Assembly: GCF_019879105.1 (NCBI RefSeq)
Contig: NZ_CP082247.1
Location: 620,001-684,000, forward strand
DNA length: 64,000 bases
Direction of reading: 5' to 3'
Source: Natrinema sp. SYSU A 869
GTDB lineage: Archaea > Halobacteriota > Halobacteria > Halobacteriales > Natrialbaceae
The position numbers and the translations under genes were made by a program. The notes under the pieces are model-generated. The model did no database searches, was not told the origin of the DNA, and saw only the letters and a list, made by a program, of their open reading frames with translations. Within the stretch, counting starts at the first letter, position 1. Every line of letters begins with the position of its first letter. Below are positions 35,079 through 45,041 of this stretch, piece by piece.

Positions 35079-36509
35079 CTATAGATATCCTAGATCCTCT
35101 AGTTGCTGCCTACTATGCTCGGAAAGTTCGACTTGCTTCTCGCCAGTCGGATCAAGCGGCAACCCTTCATCATCTGCGATTTCAAGCAACCTCTCTGTGA
35201 CTCCACTGCAGAGGTCCGTATCGTCTGAATCCTCCTCGCTTCCAACGTTAACTGTCCGGGCTTCGCCGTCGTGAGGGTCTATGAGTTTGTATTTGTTCGT
35301 CCGAACCATACGAAGTCGCCGATTAATGAGTTTTCGAACGTCCGTTTTTTCCCGGCGATTGCCGAGGCTTAAGTCCCGGTCTGGTGGATGGAGATACGTT
35401 GCACACACGTGCTCTCGCTCGCCGTCCTCATACAGCGAGTTTGAGGATACCGTCTCGTCAGGAGGGATAGTACAGTCAGCCAGTGAGAGAATTGTTGGAT
35501 AGAGGTCACGAAGTTCGATAAGTGAGTCGGTTTCGGTAACGGTGTTCTCTTGGGGAGTACGGACAATCAGCGGAATCTGAACTAACGTGTCGTGAAGACC
35601 GTACTGATGGTCCATCAGCCCGTGATCGCCAATATTTTCACCGTGATCGCCGGCGACAATGACTGCAGTGTCCTTTGATAACCCCGTTTCATCAAGCGTA
35701 TCGAGAATCTGTCCGAGGAGTTTATCAGTGTATACGAGCTCCGCCTTGTAGAGTCCACGGAGGGCTTCAAATTCAGCGGTTCCCATCTTAACTTCGTCGA
35801 AGAGGTATTTCCAGGGATCTTGGTTGACGGTCTTTGTCCCCCCTATATCTGAGACATACTGGGCTGCCAGTTCATCCGGTGGGTTGTATTCTAAGTGTGG
35901 TTCAAGAAAGTTGACAAAGTAGAAGAAGGGCTCAGCATCGTTGGTGTGCTTTTGAAGCCATCGTGAGGTACGAGTAGCTGTCAGCTGACCTCCCTTGTCA
36001 GATCGACCTGACAGGAATTTCGCATACAGCGTGTTAAGGATGGTCTTTGGTACGTTCCTTACAGAGAGATTGTCGACAAGAGCTAATAGTTGCTCATTGA
36101 AGCTATCTTTCCCGAAGGCAGCGGAGATGTCGTCGCCGTTCCAGAAGAGGTCCCACTTCATTGACAATGCGTCAAACCCTACGTCGAACCCAAACTCAGG
36201 GCTGATCCATGGGTTCCCAGAAATACCGACCGTTCGATAGCCACTGTCACTCAGCGCGGCTGGTAGGGGTGTCACAGATGGGTCAAACGTCGGCGAGTCG
36301 TAGTGTGCGCCGTGGTCGTGCGATCGCTGTCCCGTAAACATAGATGCGTGGGAAGGGAGTGTCCATGGTGAGGTCGAGAATACCGACGAGAAATACTCGC
36401 CAGACTCCGCTAATCGCTTCAGTGCTGGCAACTCGTCTGCTTCAATCATCTCTGAGACAATGTCAGCACGAGCAGTATCAAAAATTACAAACAAAATATT
36501 TGATCGCAT
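35079..36509 (-). CDS. sulfatase-like alkaline-phosphatase-superfamily enzyme
   Basis: 476 residues. NILFVIFDTARADIVSEM (first metal site), FSTSPWTLPSHASMFTGQRS (Thr in place of the formylglycine Cys; PSHASMFTG is a common sulfatase-family context), HGAHYDSP, FVNFLEPHLEYNPP, VIVAGDHGENIGDHGLMDHQ (second metal site), and a C-terminal NKYKLIDPHDGE strand. Ends QQLEDLGYL. It may transfer or remove phosphate-type groups on the surface glycan. TATA-like ctttataac about 30 bp upstream gives a nearly leaderless transcript. Codon use is AT-richer than in the window's nitrogen locus. Confidence 0.82.
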   Translation of the reverse strand: MRSNILFVIFDTARADIVSEMIEADELPALKRLAESGEYFSSVFSTSPWTLPSHASMFTGQRSHDHGAHYDSPTFDPSVTPLPAALSDSGYRTVGISGNPWISPEFGFDVGFDALSMKWDLFWNGDDISAAFGKDSFNEQLLALVDNLSVRNVPKTILNTLYAKFLSGRSDKGGQLTATRTSRWLQKHTNDAEPFFYFVNFLEPHLEYNPPDELAAQYVSDIGGTKTVNQDPWKYLFDEVKMGTAEFEALRGLYKAELVYTDKLLGQILDTLDETGLSKDTAVIVAGDHGENIGDHGLMDHQYGLHDTLVQIPLIVRTPQENTVTETDSLIELRDLYPTILSLADCTIPPDETVSSNSLYEDGEREHVCATYLHPPDRDLSLGNRREKTDVRKLINRRLRMVRTNKYKLIDPHDGEARTVNVGSEEDSDDTDLCSGVTERLLEIADDEGLPLDPTGEKQVELSEHSRQQLEDLGYL

Positions 36510-36690
36510 ATTATTGCTAGCTCTAACGGAAGTTATAAAGCTTGTGAAGATACCTGTTTAGCTCTGACAACCAGTTTAGCTCTGGGGATCTATTTAAATC
36601 TGATATTTACAGATCGAATAACCTAACAGTTCGCGTAATCTCTGCAAGAGAAAGAGTAACTTTTTAACTATCTATGCCACTGGATAGGTT

Positions 36691-38313
36691 ATGGTTTCGG
36701 CGTCTTGGCGGCGAATTTTTCGCCTTCTTCCTCTTCTGGCAAGTTCGATCTGGTCAGTGTTTCATCCTGGACTTTGGCCGGTGCTCCCTGCGGGCTTTTT
36801 AGCGACTCTTCTTCTGCTGCTGTACGATAACGATCGACTGAGTCTGAGGAGCGTCGTGACTGAATCAATCGCGGCTGGATTAGTATACCGCGCCACAATT
36901 TGGATAGCGACTCCTTCGATGATCGGCATGGATCCCGACAAATATGCTGTCGCGATCAGTGTTGTCTCAGATGAAGGAATCGGAGCAATCTCTGATTTGG
37001 GGTTTTATGGGTCTACCCCCATCTACCATATTATTCATGTTATCGTGATGGACGTGTCTGGACTAAGTCCTGCAACGACTCTTCAATTGACCTCAACAGT
37101 TCTCTACGCGATCGTCCCTGTAGTCACAGTCGCGCATCTAACGACAGTTCTCAGCGGACACCGAGCAGCAAAACTTGGGTCCATCCTCGCAGCAGCTGGA
37201 GGGTCTACTATTGTCTATTCTACCCTTACGATACCACAAAGTACGATGCTAATTCTATGGTATCTTGTTGCATCAATCCTGATTATAGGCCAGCATAATC
37301 TATTAAGAACGCTGCTTTTGGTCATCTTCCTTGCGATTATGGCCGGTCTCCATAAGCTCGGAGCATTACTTCCCCTCGGGGGAATCACCGCAATAGCAGT
37401 AATTTATCTCATCGGCATCATACGTGACAGTCGTGCGCTAACTATGCGTCATCTGGGCCACTATTTCCTCATTTCGGGCCTGATATTTGGAGTTCAAATG
37501 GTATGGTTGACAGCTTGGATTAAAGGTACCATCGCAAAACTTATCTATATTGTATCTGGTAGCACAATCGAACCAACAGTTGATACACCTGCGGCAACAA
37601 CAATTGACGGATTAGATAGCCTCATTTTTGAGCATGGATCCTGGATGGTTTTAATGTTGGCTGCAGGAATTGCGGGCATCTGGCTGTTCTATACACAATC
37701 AGACCGGAAGACTGCCGGTTTATTAGGGATTGTCGGCACGTCTACTTTAATCATCATCGGAGCTATTGCATCCCCGTTTAGTCTTTCTGTGGAACGGGCG
37801 ATTGGAATTGGAGAGCCCTTTTTTATCATATTAGCAGTAATCGGCGCCGTCATTCTTTCAAAGCAGACAAACCGCTCAGTGGCACCAGTTATCGTTGCTC
37901 TATTGCTGATCACGCAACTCGTGGGTGCTGGTGCAGTCCCAGATCACCCCGTCGAAGTACAGGAATATCTCACTGATGACGAGGTTAACGCGAAGCAATG
38001 GGCGAATGCACATCTTGATCAAGAAATATACGGGAACTATTTTATCGCTCAAGAGATAACTGATTTTGAAGGTGAACGTGCCACACACAAAACGGGAGAA
38101 GGTGGAGGGTTTCCGGAGGGGTGGTCACCTGCCAGTGAGTATCTTGTAACGGGGAACCTCTCCGGAGCAGATGGATGCTTCTTCCTACGGAAAGGTCAAG
38201 ACAAGGTCCAGTACAATGGATTGCATCAGCTGACATACGACCCCATCACCCGGTTGGAACATTCTAATCGGTCGGCTGTTTTCGAGAATTCAGACGTAGT
38301 AATTTACTGTTGA
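36691..38313 (+). CDS. multi-pass membrane protein, GT-C-like
   Basis: 540 residues with about 12 membrane segments up to residue ~430 (for example LPAGFLATLLLLLYDNDRL, FLAIMAGLHKLGALLPLGGI), then a soluble extracellular end of ~100 residues (DDEVNAKQWANAHLDQEIYG, VTGNLSGADGCFF). The loop ATPSMIGMDPDKYAVAISVV holds an acidic D early after the first helices, as in GT-C transferases that use lipid-linked sugars. No exact family recognised; a polymerase (Wzy-like) or lipid-sugar transferase are the main options. It lies alone and divergent from the sulfatase-like gene. Confidence 0.7.
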   Translation: MVSASWRRIFRLLPLLASSIWSVFHPGLWPVLPAGFLATLLLLLYDNDRLSLRSVVTESIAAGLVYRATIWIATPSMIGMDPDKYAVAISVVSDEGIGAISDLGFYGSTPIYHIIHVIVMDVSGLSPATTLQLTSTVLYAIVPVVTVAHLTTVLSGHRAAKLGSILAAAGGSTIVYSTLTIPQSTMLILWYLVASILIIGQHNLLRTLLLVIFLAIMAGLHKLGALLPLGGITAIAVIYLIGIIRDSRALTMRHLGHYFLISGLIFGVQMVWLTAWIKGTIAKLIYIVSGSTIEPTVDTPAATTIDGLDSLIFEHGSWMVLMLAAGIAGIWLFYTQSDRKTAGLLGIVGTSTLIIIGAIASPFSLSVERAIGIGEPFFIILAVIGAVILSKQTNRSVAPVIVALLLITQLVGAGAVPDHPVEVQEYLTDDEVNAKQWANAHLDQEIYGNYFIAQEITDFEGERATHKTGEGGGFPEGWSPASEYLVTGNLSGADGCFFLRKGQDKVQYNGLHQLTYDPITRLEHSNRSAVFENSDVVIYC

Positions 38314-38499
38314 GTACTGATCAATGTTGACCTATATATTAAAACCTGAGGCTAAAAATCCGGTCAATTTATAGATTTAGTCATGCCCTCCATTATATCG
38401 AATATAGTTGGTGGGAACCACCTAATGATATAATAACTACATTCTGGTGTTATAGTAAATTAATAACCTACTTGACTATGCACATTTTTATAGAATCAT
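38314..38499. other. AT-rich intergenic region
   Basis: Strongly AT-rich; includes a TATA-like cattttta about 25 bp before the ATG at 38500. No gene. Confidence 0.4.
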
Positions 38500-39962
38500 A
38501 TGAAGAACGTTATTTTAGTCACGATTGATTGTCTTCGGTATGACCGGTGTGGATTTAACGGGCACCATCGAAATACGACCCCTAGTTTAGATTCACTAAC
38601 CGATTCGTACTTTTTCGACAATGCATACTCAACTGGGCCATATACGACGGAATCGTTCCCGGGAATATTAGCAGGGCAGCACTCTCATAATGGCGCACAA
38701 TATGGAGATCATCCTGCTTGGAAAGCTCTTCCCGGTGATTCCACGACGATCGCAAGCCACCTTTCTAAGCAGTGATATCAGACAAATGCCATAATCTCTA
38801 ACCCGGCACTGTCTAGATAAGAGAAACCGCAATACGGGAAGGTGATGAAGTGACGGTATCGGCTGTAAAATCATCATATTGGATCTGATATAGGGGACTC
38901 TGTTCCACGAGCAGCGACAATTCGGCTGCTTCAGCAAATTTCTCATAAGCAGTGTCAATCTCAGATTTCACCGGTAATGCTGTAGCAGGCTCTGAAACAC
39001 TGCTATACGTCGGGATCGAGTAACTAGACAGTGCCACAACCTATAATCCGTATTCCTTAGCGTATGTCCTATATCGATACAAACAGTATCGGTCATCATG
39101 GCCGACAACGCGAGCGAAAACTATCACTTCGTTAGCTATTGACGAAATTGATGACCGAGAGTCTAGTTCACCGTTCTTCCTCTGGACACATTACATGGAT
39201 TTGCATGCGCCTATTCATCCGGGTTCTGCATCGGAATTGGATGATATCGGGACCATCAAATCTCTGTTTTATGATGCTGGGCGAGCTGCCCGGAATCATG
39301 TTCCCTACGACCGGCTTTATGACGGGGCTCTTCGTTACGTCGATAAAAATATCGGGAAACTCATTGAACATTTAAAAGACAACAATATCTGGGGTGAAAC
39401 TACGCTTATTGTTACTGGAGACCACGGAGAGGCACTTTACGACCGGCAAGGCGTATACGGTCATCCCCGGCACTATCATTATGACGAATTATTGCATGTG
39501 CCACTTTTGATCAATATTCCTGGTGAGAATGGTCGACGGATCTCTGCACCTGTTTCATTAGCTTGGCTGCACGAGCTAGTTTCTGATGCTGTTAACATTG
39601 AGCGAGGAGAATTCCCCTCTAAGAGCGGTTCTAGAGATCTATTTCAGGAACCGGCATCGAAGCCGATTGTTTCTGATACGCTTGATGAGGAAGGGCATAC
39701 GGTCTCAGTGAGAGACGAGCAAACGAAATATATTGTCAATGAGCTAACCCCAGGTGGTGATATTGAATGGGATTATGCTAATGCTCACAGATCATATCTC
39801 TATAATAAGGACCGGGGAGAACGTAATCCTATAGATAGAGAATCCAATTTTCTTGAATTAGCCGAGTCTCTGGTAACATTACCATCAACTTTGCCACGAG
39901 TAGATGGCGACTTTGATGACGATGTCGAAGACCGATTGCGCGACCTAGGATATAAAATGTAA
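38500..39962 (+). pseudogene. sulfatase-like gene split by unrelated sequence
   Basis: The 5' part (38500-38775) encodes NVILVTIDCLRYDRCGFNGH and STGPYTTESFPGILAGQHSH, the first metal and Thr nucleophile region. About 300 bp of unrelated, stop-rich sequence follows. From about 39135 the family resumes: PFFLWTHYMDLHAPIHPGSA, LIVTGDHGEALYDRQGVYGH, HVPLLINIPGE, ending VEDRLRDLGYKM at 39962. On the reverse strand the intervening segment is open (IDTAYEKFAEAAELSLLVEQ), perhaps a captured gene piece. Unlikely to make active enzyme. Confidence 0.78.
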
Positions 39963-39964
39963 TT

Positions 39965-40633
39965 TCTAACGGGACACGCTGGCGAAACCACCAGCGATGC
40001 TCTTGGTGAGTTCCTCAAACTCCTTTACGGCCTTGATCTGCGCGTCAAGGCCGTCTACCTTGATCGAGGATTTCTACAACAGCACTGGTCTTGAACTGCT
40101 GTACGCGTACAATTACGCCTACAGTATGCCAATTATCAAGTGGGTGAGGCGATTCAAGACGAACTCAGCAGAGGCTGAGTCGCGTGATTGAACACGAACT
40201 CGCTGGGCGGGTAATATTCCCTGTGTTCATCGACTGTGTCTACCAGCGAGGAACGATACGACGAGTATGGGGTGGCGCGTCACGGCTACGCCGTTGACGC
40301 GCCGTTCATCGACCCACTACAGGATCGAGAACACTATCGCAAGCGCTTCAGCATCGAGTCAAGCTATTGATTAGCCAAGCAGAACCTTGCTCTCACCAGT
40401 TCTCGGAATGCCGGGCTTCGGTTATTGATGTTTGTCGTGAGTTTGTTGCTGCAGAACGTCTGGCGATACCTTCATTGGATGTACGTGGCGGCGCCCCGCC
40501 GTGGGGGCGCCGCCTCTGGAAGTGGCCGTTCACGGAGTTCTATGAGATGATGGTTTGTGCTGCCTGGACAGCCCCCGGTATGCGCAGAGCAGTCCCAGCG
40601 AATCAACCACTCGACGACCGGTTCTTCCCGTAG
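39965..40633 (+). pseudogene. ISH3-family transposase remnant
   Basis: Forward fragments in different frames match the C-terminal two thirds of an ISH3-type DDE transposase: LGEFLKLLYGLDLRVKAVYL, DRGFYNSTGLELLYAYNYAY, SMPIIKW, VARHGYAVDAPFIDPL, HYRKRFSIESSY, QNVWRYLHWMYVAAPRRGG and RAVPANQPLDDRFFP. Several frameshifts and stops, and no 5' third. A strong hairpin (ggcggcgcc..ggcgccgcc) at about 40487-40516 lies inside. Non-functional. Confidence 0.8.
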
Positions 40634-40815
40634 CTGTCCCTAAATTGGGGCAGCGGTCGTGAGTGGCAACATTGTCGCGTCGGCGGTGATCCGCCGCTGA
40701 CAGCGACTGACCGACGTCAGACATTACAGACGTAGATTCAGCGCCTACTGGAGGAGATCATAAGCCTCTCAATGTGATCGACTGAATATGATTCTACATC
40801 AATCCCATAATACAA

Positions 40816-41820
40816 TTAGAGTGAATTGCTGATCATACTCTGAAGCGCTTCAACTTGTTTTTGTTTAGCTTTCTTTAGCAAGTTTTGATTGACTGAAACG
40901 GGCTCGTCCTGGATATCCTCATCGAGGACTTTCTCGAAGAGAGCTCCTCTCGGCGTATCGAACCAGAACTGTGCACGGTTTCCGTAGACAAGTGTCGGCA
41001 CACAGGCGTGGATCCGATCGGAGTGTGTAACCCGCGTGTTTGCATACAAGAACAGATAATCTCGAATCGAATCGGATACGAATACGTCATCCTTGTTGAA
41101 CAAGTTCCATTGAGATTTCATTTTCTTGATTTTCTGCCAGAGGTTCCCGTAGGGTTGCTCAAACGGATAATGGTCCGTATGGACTACTCTTCTATTGGAC
41201 ACGATCTTAGGAGTAGTTTGTTTATCGAAGGTTGCAACATCATACTCGTCGGTAGCGGTCGGCGGGTCATACCACTCATTGATGAAGAACGCACAGTCAA
41301 TCCCATCATGGGCATGCGGTACGTCGTCGCTGTATGACTCGTACGCGTCCCTATCTCGAGTTATTAACCCTGCTGGCTCTACTTCATTGATAAATTGCTT
41401 GACATATCGCTGGGTTTCGCGATCGTAATCTCCACCTCCAGCTCCTAACAGAACGAGCGGGGTGTCATCCTCTACAAGCTTTTCGAATACTGGATAGTAC
41501 TTTTCCAATACGTGTTCGTATAGAATACAGCCCGGGAGAACCGCTATGTCAACATCCACTAATTCACCAATGTTGACGGTATTCTGGAGTGGAGTATGGC
41601 TAGAATGTCGATACAACTCTCCATACGCCGATTCATCCCGGCCAGAAAAGACGTTCGGCAGGAGTCCTTTCGTCTTACGACCTCCAACTAAATTTGGGTG
41701 ACCACTCGCTTCGATGATCTCTGCATCGGGGAATGCACGCTCGATAGCTGCCCTTGCTCCTTTATCGATAAATCCATTTCCAATATTTGCGATCCAGGTT
41801 CGCAATAGTAGAATTTGCAT
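40816..41820 (-). CDS. polysaccharide pyruvyl transferase family protein
   Basis: 334 residues. MQILLLRTWIANIGNGFIDK (nucleotide-type loop), ADIAVLPGCILYEHVLE-like core at VDVDIAVLPG, PLVLLGAGGGDYDRETQRYV, LITRDRDAYESY, GIDCAFFINEWY and THSDRIHACVPTLVYGNRAQ, in the family order. These enzymes add pyruvyl from PEP to sugars in surface polysaccharides, giving acidic ketals. Archaeal members are not all proven to do so. TATA-like gttatttacc about 30 bp upstream. It stands in the AT-richer part of the glycan locus. Confidence 0.8.
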   Translation of the reverse strand: MQILLLRTWIANIGNGFIDKGARAAIERAFPDAEIIEASGHPNLVGGRKTKGLLPNVFSGRDESAYGELYRHSSHTPLQNTVNIGELVDVDIAVLPGCILYEHVLEKYYPVFEKLVEDDTPLVLLGAGGGDYDRETQRYVKQFINEVEPAGLITRDRDAYESYSDDVPHAHDGIDCAFFINEWYDPPTATDEYDVATFDKQTTPKIVSNRRVVHTDHYPFEQPYGNLWQKIKKMKSQWNLFNKDDVFVSDSIRDYLFLYANTRVTHSDRIHACVPTLVYGNRAQFWFDTPRGALFEKVLDEDIQDEPVSVNQNLLKKAKQKQVEALQSMISNSL

Positions 41821-41907
41821 ACGTGTCTTGAAATTCGGAAGGTAAATAACCTTTTTGACATACGCGAAGTAGTCATATTTATGGTTTAATATTTATATGT
41901 CGAATCG

Positions 41908-42054
41908 CTATATGTTTCCCTGTAGACTCTTAATGAGTTTTGAAACAAGTTCTCGGTCCTCGTCCGAGATGCCTCCAGTAATCCACAGCATGAGAACACC
42001 CATGCCTCCAGATATCATCCCAATAGCACTCAAAGTGATTATTTCTACTACCAT
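41908..42054 (-). CDS. 48-residue membrane microprotein coupled to the flippase
   Basis: MVVEIITLSAIGMISGGMGV then LMLWITGGISDEDRELVSKL and IKSLQGNI. One membrane helix (residues ~4-28, glycine and methionine rich) plus an amphipathic acidic/basic tail. The ATG overlaps the flippase stop as ATGGTAG (42054-42048), a strong sign of translational coupling. Could be a subunit or chaperone of the flippase. No known family. The overlap and a clean hydrophobic-then-charged layout support coding. Confidence 0.65.
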   Translation of the reverse strand: MVVEIITLSAIGMISGGMGVLMLWITGGISDEDRELVSKLIKSLQGNI

Positions 42055-43403
42055 ATGAATGTTAGATGGAATAAAATAAGTCCGAAAGTTACGACTGTGA
42101 AACTAACTACAGACATCAGGACCGATTCAATTGAGACCACAAGAATATTGTGCATGAGGTACAGATCAATTGACTTGAGGATATTCATAGCAGTATACCC
42201 GAGAAGCGATGCTGTGGCGGCCCCTACTAACCCGTATTTGGGTATCAGCACGATATTGAGGACGAAATTGATTGAAACTGCGATAGTATTGTAGATGAGT
42301 ACTGACTTTGATCGGCCGAATCCGAGCATCGCCTCCCCATTCGGTCCTGTAACTGCATTCAAAAATAGTCCAAGTCCTAAAAGGACTAACAGCGGTTTTA
42401 TCTCCGCGACTTCGTACTGTTCCCCGAATAGGAATATTAGAAAATCAGGCCGAAGGGCAAGAGCAGCAAATGCGGGCGTTGTCAGCCCTAATATCCATTT
42501 TGTAGTTTGCTGGTACATTGGTGCGATGATTGCCTCGTTCCCATCAGCGAGTTGTTCAGTGAGTTTCGGATAAAGGAGAAACCCAAATGCAGACCTAAAG
42601 AGGCCGAGAAGTGAAACAATAGTAACTGCAACTTCATATATTGCTACGTGATCAGGACCCTGGTAATACGCAATGAGCATCTTATCGAGATACGATAATA
42701 ATATGAATATTGAAGACGAAATTAACAACGGAAGACTAAATCGATAGAGCTGAGTTATCTTTGCAGACTGAATGATCTGCGGTCGCCATCCTTCCGCCCA
42801 TACAAGGTACAATCCAGCCGAGGTTGTAAATAAAGTTGAAACGAAAAATGCGACTGCTACCGACGTGCTTGTGCCGAATACAAAGACTGCAACCCCTGCT
42901 AGTATGAGCTTTAATCCTGGTCGAATAATCTTAGATATCCGCACGAAACCCTTTGAGTTCATTTCTCCCCGAAGAATCCCGCCAATCAGTTTCAAGAGAG
43001 CAAAAATTGGAATCGTACATAGAAAGATATAGAGTAACAGATCAGGAGTAGCACTCCCAAATAGCTCGTTCTTGATTGTGTCTTTGAAGAGAAGTCCAAG
43101 GAATCCAGCGATGCCTCCAAGCGCAACTACAGTAAGAATTGAGACCGTAATGTACGTATCCCGGTATTGCCCGTTCTTTTCAGCTGCGATAAACCGAACG
43201 ACGCCCTGGTTCAAACCGAAGAGGCAGGGGAGAGATGCAATATTAACGAGTGAGATTCCAAGTACAACTAACCCAAATTGATCAGTAGTGAGATAGCGGG
43301 CACCGACAAGGCGAAATAAGAATCCAGAGAACATGCTCAAAACAGTGCCGAGCAAGACAAGAATACCTGCTTGACCGACATCTGCTATATCTTTTGACCC
43401 CAT
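42048..43403 (-). CDS. oligosaccharide flippase (MOP superfamily, Wzx-like)
   Basis: 451 residues, 12-14 membrane segments. N-terminal QAGILVLLGTVLSMFSGFLF, RLVGARYLTTDQFGLVVLGI and NQGVVRFIAAEKNGQYRDTY are typical of RfbX/Wzx polysaccharide flippases, which move lipid-linked glycan units across the membrane. C-terminal AVTGPNGEAMLGFGRSKSVL is also conserved. TATA-like gtttttaaag about 35 bp upstream of the ATG. A small membrane peptide is coupled at its 3' end. Confidence 0.88.
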   Translation of the reverse strand: MGSKDIADVGQAGILVLLGTVLSMFSGFLFRLVGARYLTTDQFGLVVLGISLVNIASLPCLFGLNQGVVRFIAAEKNGQYRDTYITVSILTVVALGGIAGFLGLLFKDTIKNELFGSATPDLLLYIFLCTIPIFALLKLIGGILRGEMNSKGFVRISKIIRPGLKLILAGVAVFVFGTSTSVAVAFFVSTLFTTSAGLYLVWAEGWRPQIIQSAKITQLYRFSLPLLISSSIFILLSYLDKMLIAYYQGPDHVAIYEVAVTIVSLLGLFRSAFGFLLYPKLTEQLADGNEAIIAPMYQQTTKWILGLTTPAFAALALRPDFLIFLFGEQYEVAEIKPLLVLLGLGLFLNAVTGPNGEAMLGFGRSKSVLIYNTIAVSINFVLNIVLIPKYGLVGAATASLLGYTAMNILKSIDLYLMHNILVVSIESVLMSVVSFTVVTFGLILFHLTFIW

Positions 43404-43503
43404 CTATGTTTGTCCCATATCCCTTTTCTTTAAAAACCTGTTCGCATTTGAGGCGGTTTAGAAATATGGGGTGATATCTACTAACCACGTGGCGAAACAA
43501 TGA

Positions 43504-43646
43504 TCAACTGTGTTCGTCACTGTTGACGTACTTGTCGGCGGCTACACAGTGGAGCACAGTATCAATGTTAGCGATGACAACCTCGTCGATTGTCGCCTGC
43601 GACGTGAGGTCGCCTTGGAGAAACGTTGTATCGTCGGGGATCAAGT
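43504..43646 (-). pseudogene. NAD-epimerase internal fragment
   Basis: The reverse strand reads LIPDDTTFLQGDLTSQATID, then IDTVLHCVAADKYVNSDEHS and a stop. This matches the segment VPDDATLIERDLTDPNALEG to VFHLAASKAVNSDRP of the epimerase at 55429. Both ends of the gene are gone. Confidence 0.65.
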
Positions 43647-43666
43647 CCTGAGTTCTGTTAGAGACC

Positions 43667-43927
43667 GGCATCTATAACCTCGAGACGGGCGAGCCGTACA
43701 GTTTCAATACAGTTGTCGAGATACTCAACGACGAACTCGGGACCGATATCGAGCCCGAATACGTCGAAAACCCGATTCCCGGTTCGGTGTACATCCACGA
43801 CACCTGTGCCGATTCGTCGACGATGCGCAAGGCGATCGGGTGGGAACCCGAGATCGACTTCGAGGAGGGACTCCGGCGGGTCTGTGCACAGTACACCGAA
43901 GACGACGCAGCGGCCTCGTCCCAGTAA
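43667..43927 (+). pseudogene. NAD-epimerase 3' fragment
   Basis: 86 codons nearly identical to the end of the epimerase at 45042-45989: GEPYSFNTVVEILNDELGTD, IEPEYVENPIPGSVYIHDTC, then EEGLRRVCAQYTEDDA and a stop. It begins abruptly at GIYNLETG next to the inverted fragment at 43504-43646. A duplicated gene end. Confidence 0.8.
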
Positions 43928-44925
43928 TCGGCGAGGGTACTCATCTGTTGCTCCGCCACAGTTCGGTACCCCATGTTCCGTACAAGTAGATCGATTATTG
44001 CCAGCTACTGGATCGGCCATCATCGTCACATCCACCATCACTCCAGGGCCGGTGTTCGACACGAAACCTGCAGTGCGCTGCCCGCCTGGTCCGCAGCGGA
44101 CTCGGGACTGGCCGCCAGCTTGAGCCCCGGAGAGCGGCGTTGGCTGGGACGGCTCGTGGTTCCCCACCGACGGCGACGTAAGCATGGCTGTGTCCCGTCA
44201 CGATTGCGGTGTCCTGCTCCGTGCGATGGCGCGAGTATCGCGCTGTACGATGGCCTGAGCACTGCGCGTCACGCCCCCATTTGCTCCTATCCGTACTGTC
44301 ATGACCGAGGCCGCCGAAGTGGCCGAGAGCTATGGTATCAACACGCAATCGACGATCGTACGACAGGAGCGCAGTTCGGAGCAAGCACTGTGAGTGAGAC
44401 CCGCGGACTGCACAAACGGTATATAAATCGTTTCAGTTGGTATTCTAGACTAGTCCCGTCACCGTGAGAGCGAGGGAATCGGAACGAGCTCGGTTCTGGG
44501 GAGCGGTGGACACCAACTGTTCGGGATCCCATCAGGCGCGGACTCGAGAGAGAAAGGACGGAAGAGGCGAGGCGCTGGTCTGCTTTCGGGCCGACGAGCG
44601 AACCGAGGACCCCGAGACGCGAGCGTGCTCGACAGCCACGAACGTCGTCGGCTTGATCGCCGCCGCGGGCAACTCGTCGCCAATGGTGAACACGGCAGCG
44701 TCCGTAGGCGTCGAACTGGCCGAAGAATGCGGAGCGTGCCGAAACCGAAAAGCGACCGAACGTCGGCTACAGCAACCGACGGAGCGCGCGCAGCGGGAAC
44801 GTGATGATTGCGATAACGAGGCTGATCGCTTCTTTGAGTATCGATCGTATTGCGTTGATCATACTCAGGATAACGGGAAAGAACGGGTTGTCGATGTGGC
44901 CTGCCGACGCAAGCGGCGGGACCGT
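43928..44925. other. decayed region
   Basis: About 1 kb without a supportable gene. A TATA-like ggtatataaatcg is at 44417-44429 with no clear gene behind it. On the reverse strand a hydrophobic peptide (MINAIRSILKEAISLVIAII) ends at 44767, possibly a gene remnant. Confidence 0.35.
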
Positions 44926-44985
44926 CTGTCTTCCACCTCGAAGCGTCGAAAGCCGTAAACAGCGACCGCCCTCGGACTCATGGGG
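44926..44985 (+). pseudogene. short epimerase scrap
   Basis: The nucleotides cgaagcgtcgaaagccgtaa and acagcgaccgccc repeat the block around 55650-55682 of the epimerase (AASKAVNSDRP). A piece of only about 60 bp survives. Confidence 0.5.
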
Positions 44986-45041
44986 CTCACAGACGTCCCG
45001 AGACCGTAGCGTTCTCATAGGTGGCTGCTAGTCATAGTGAC

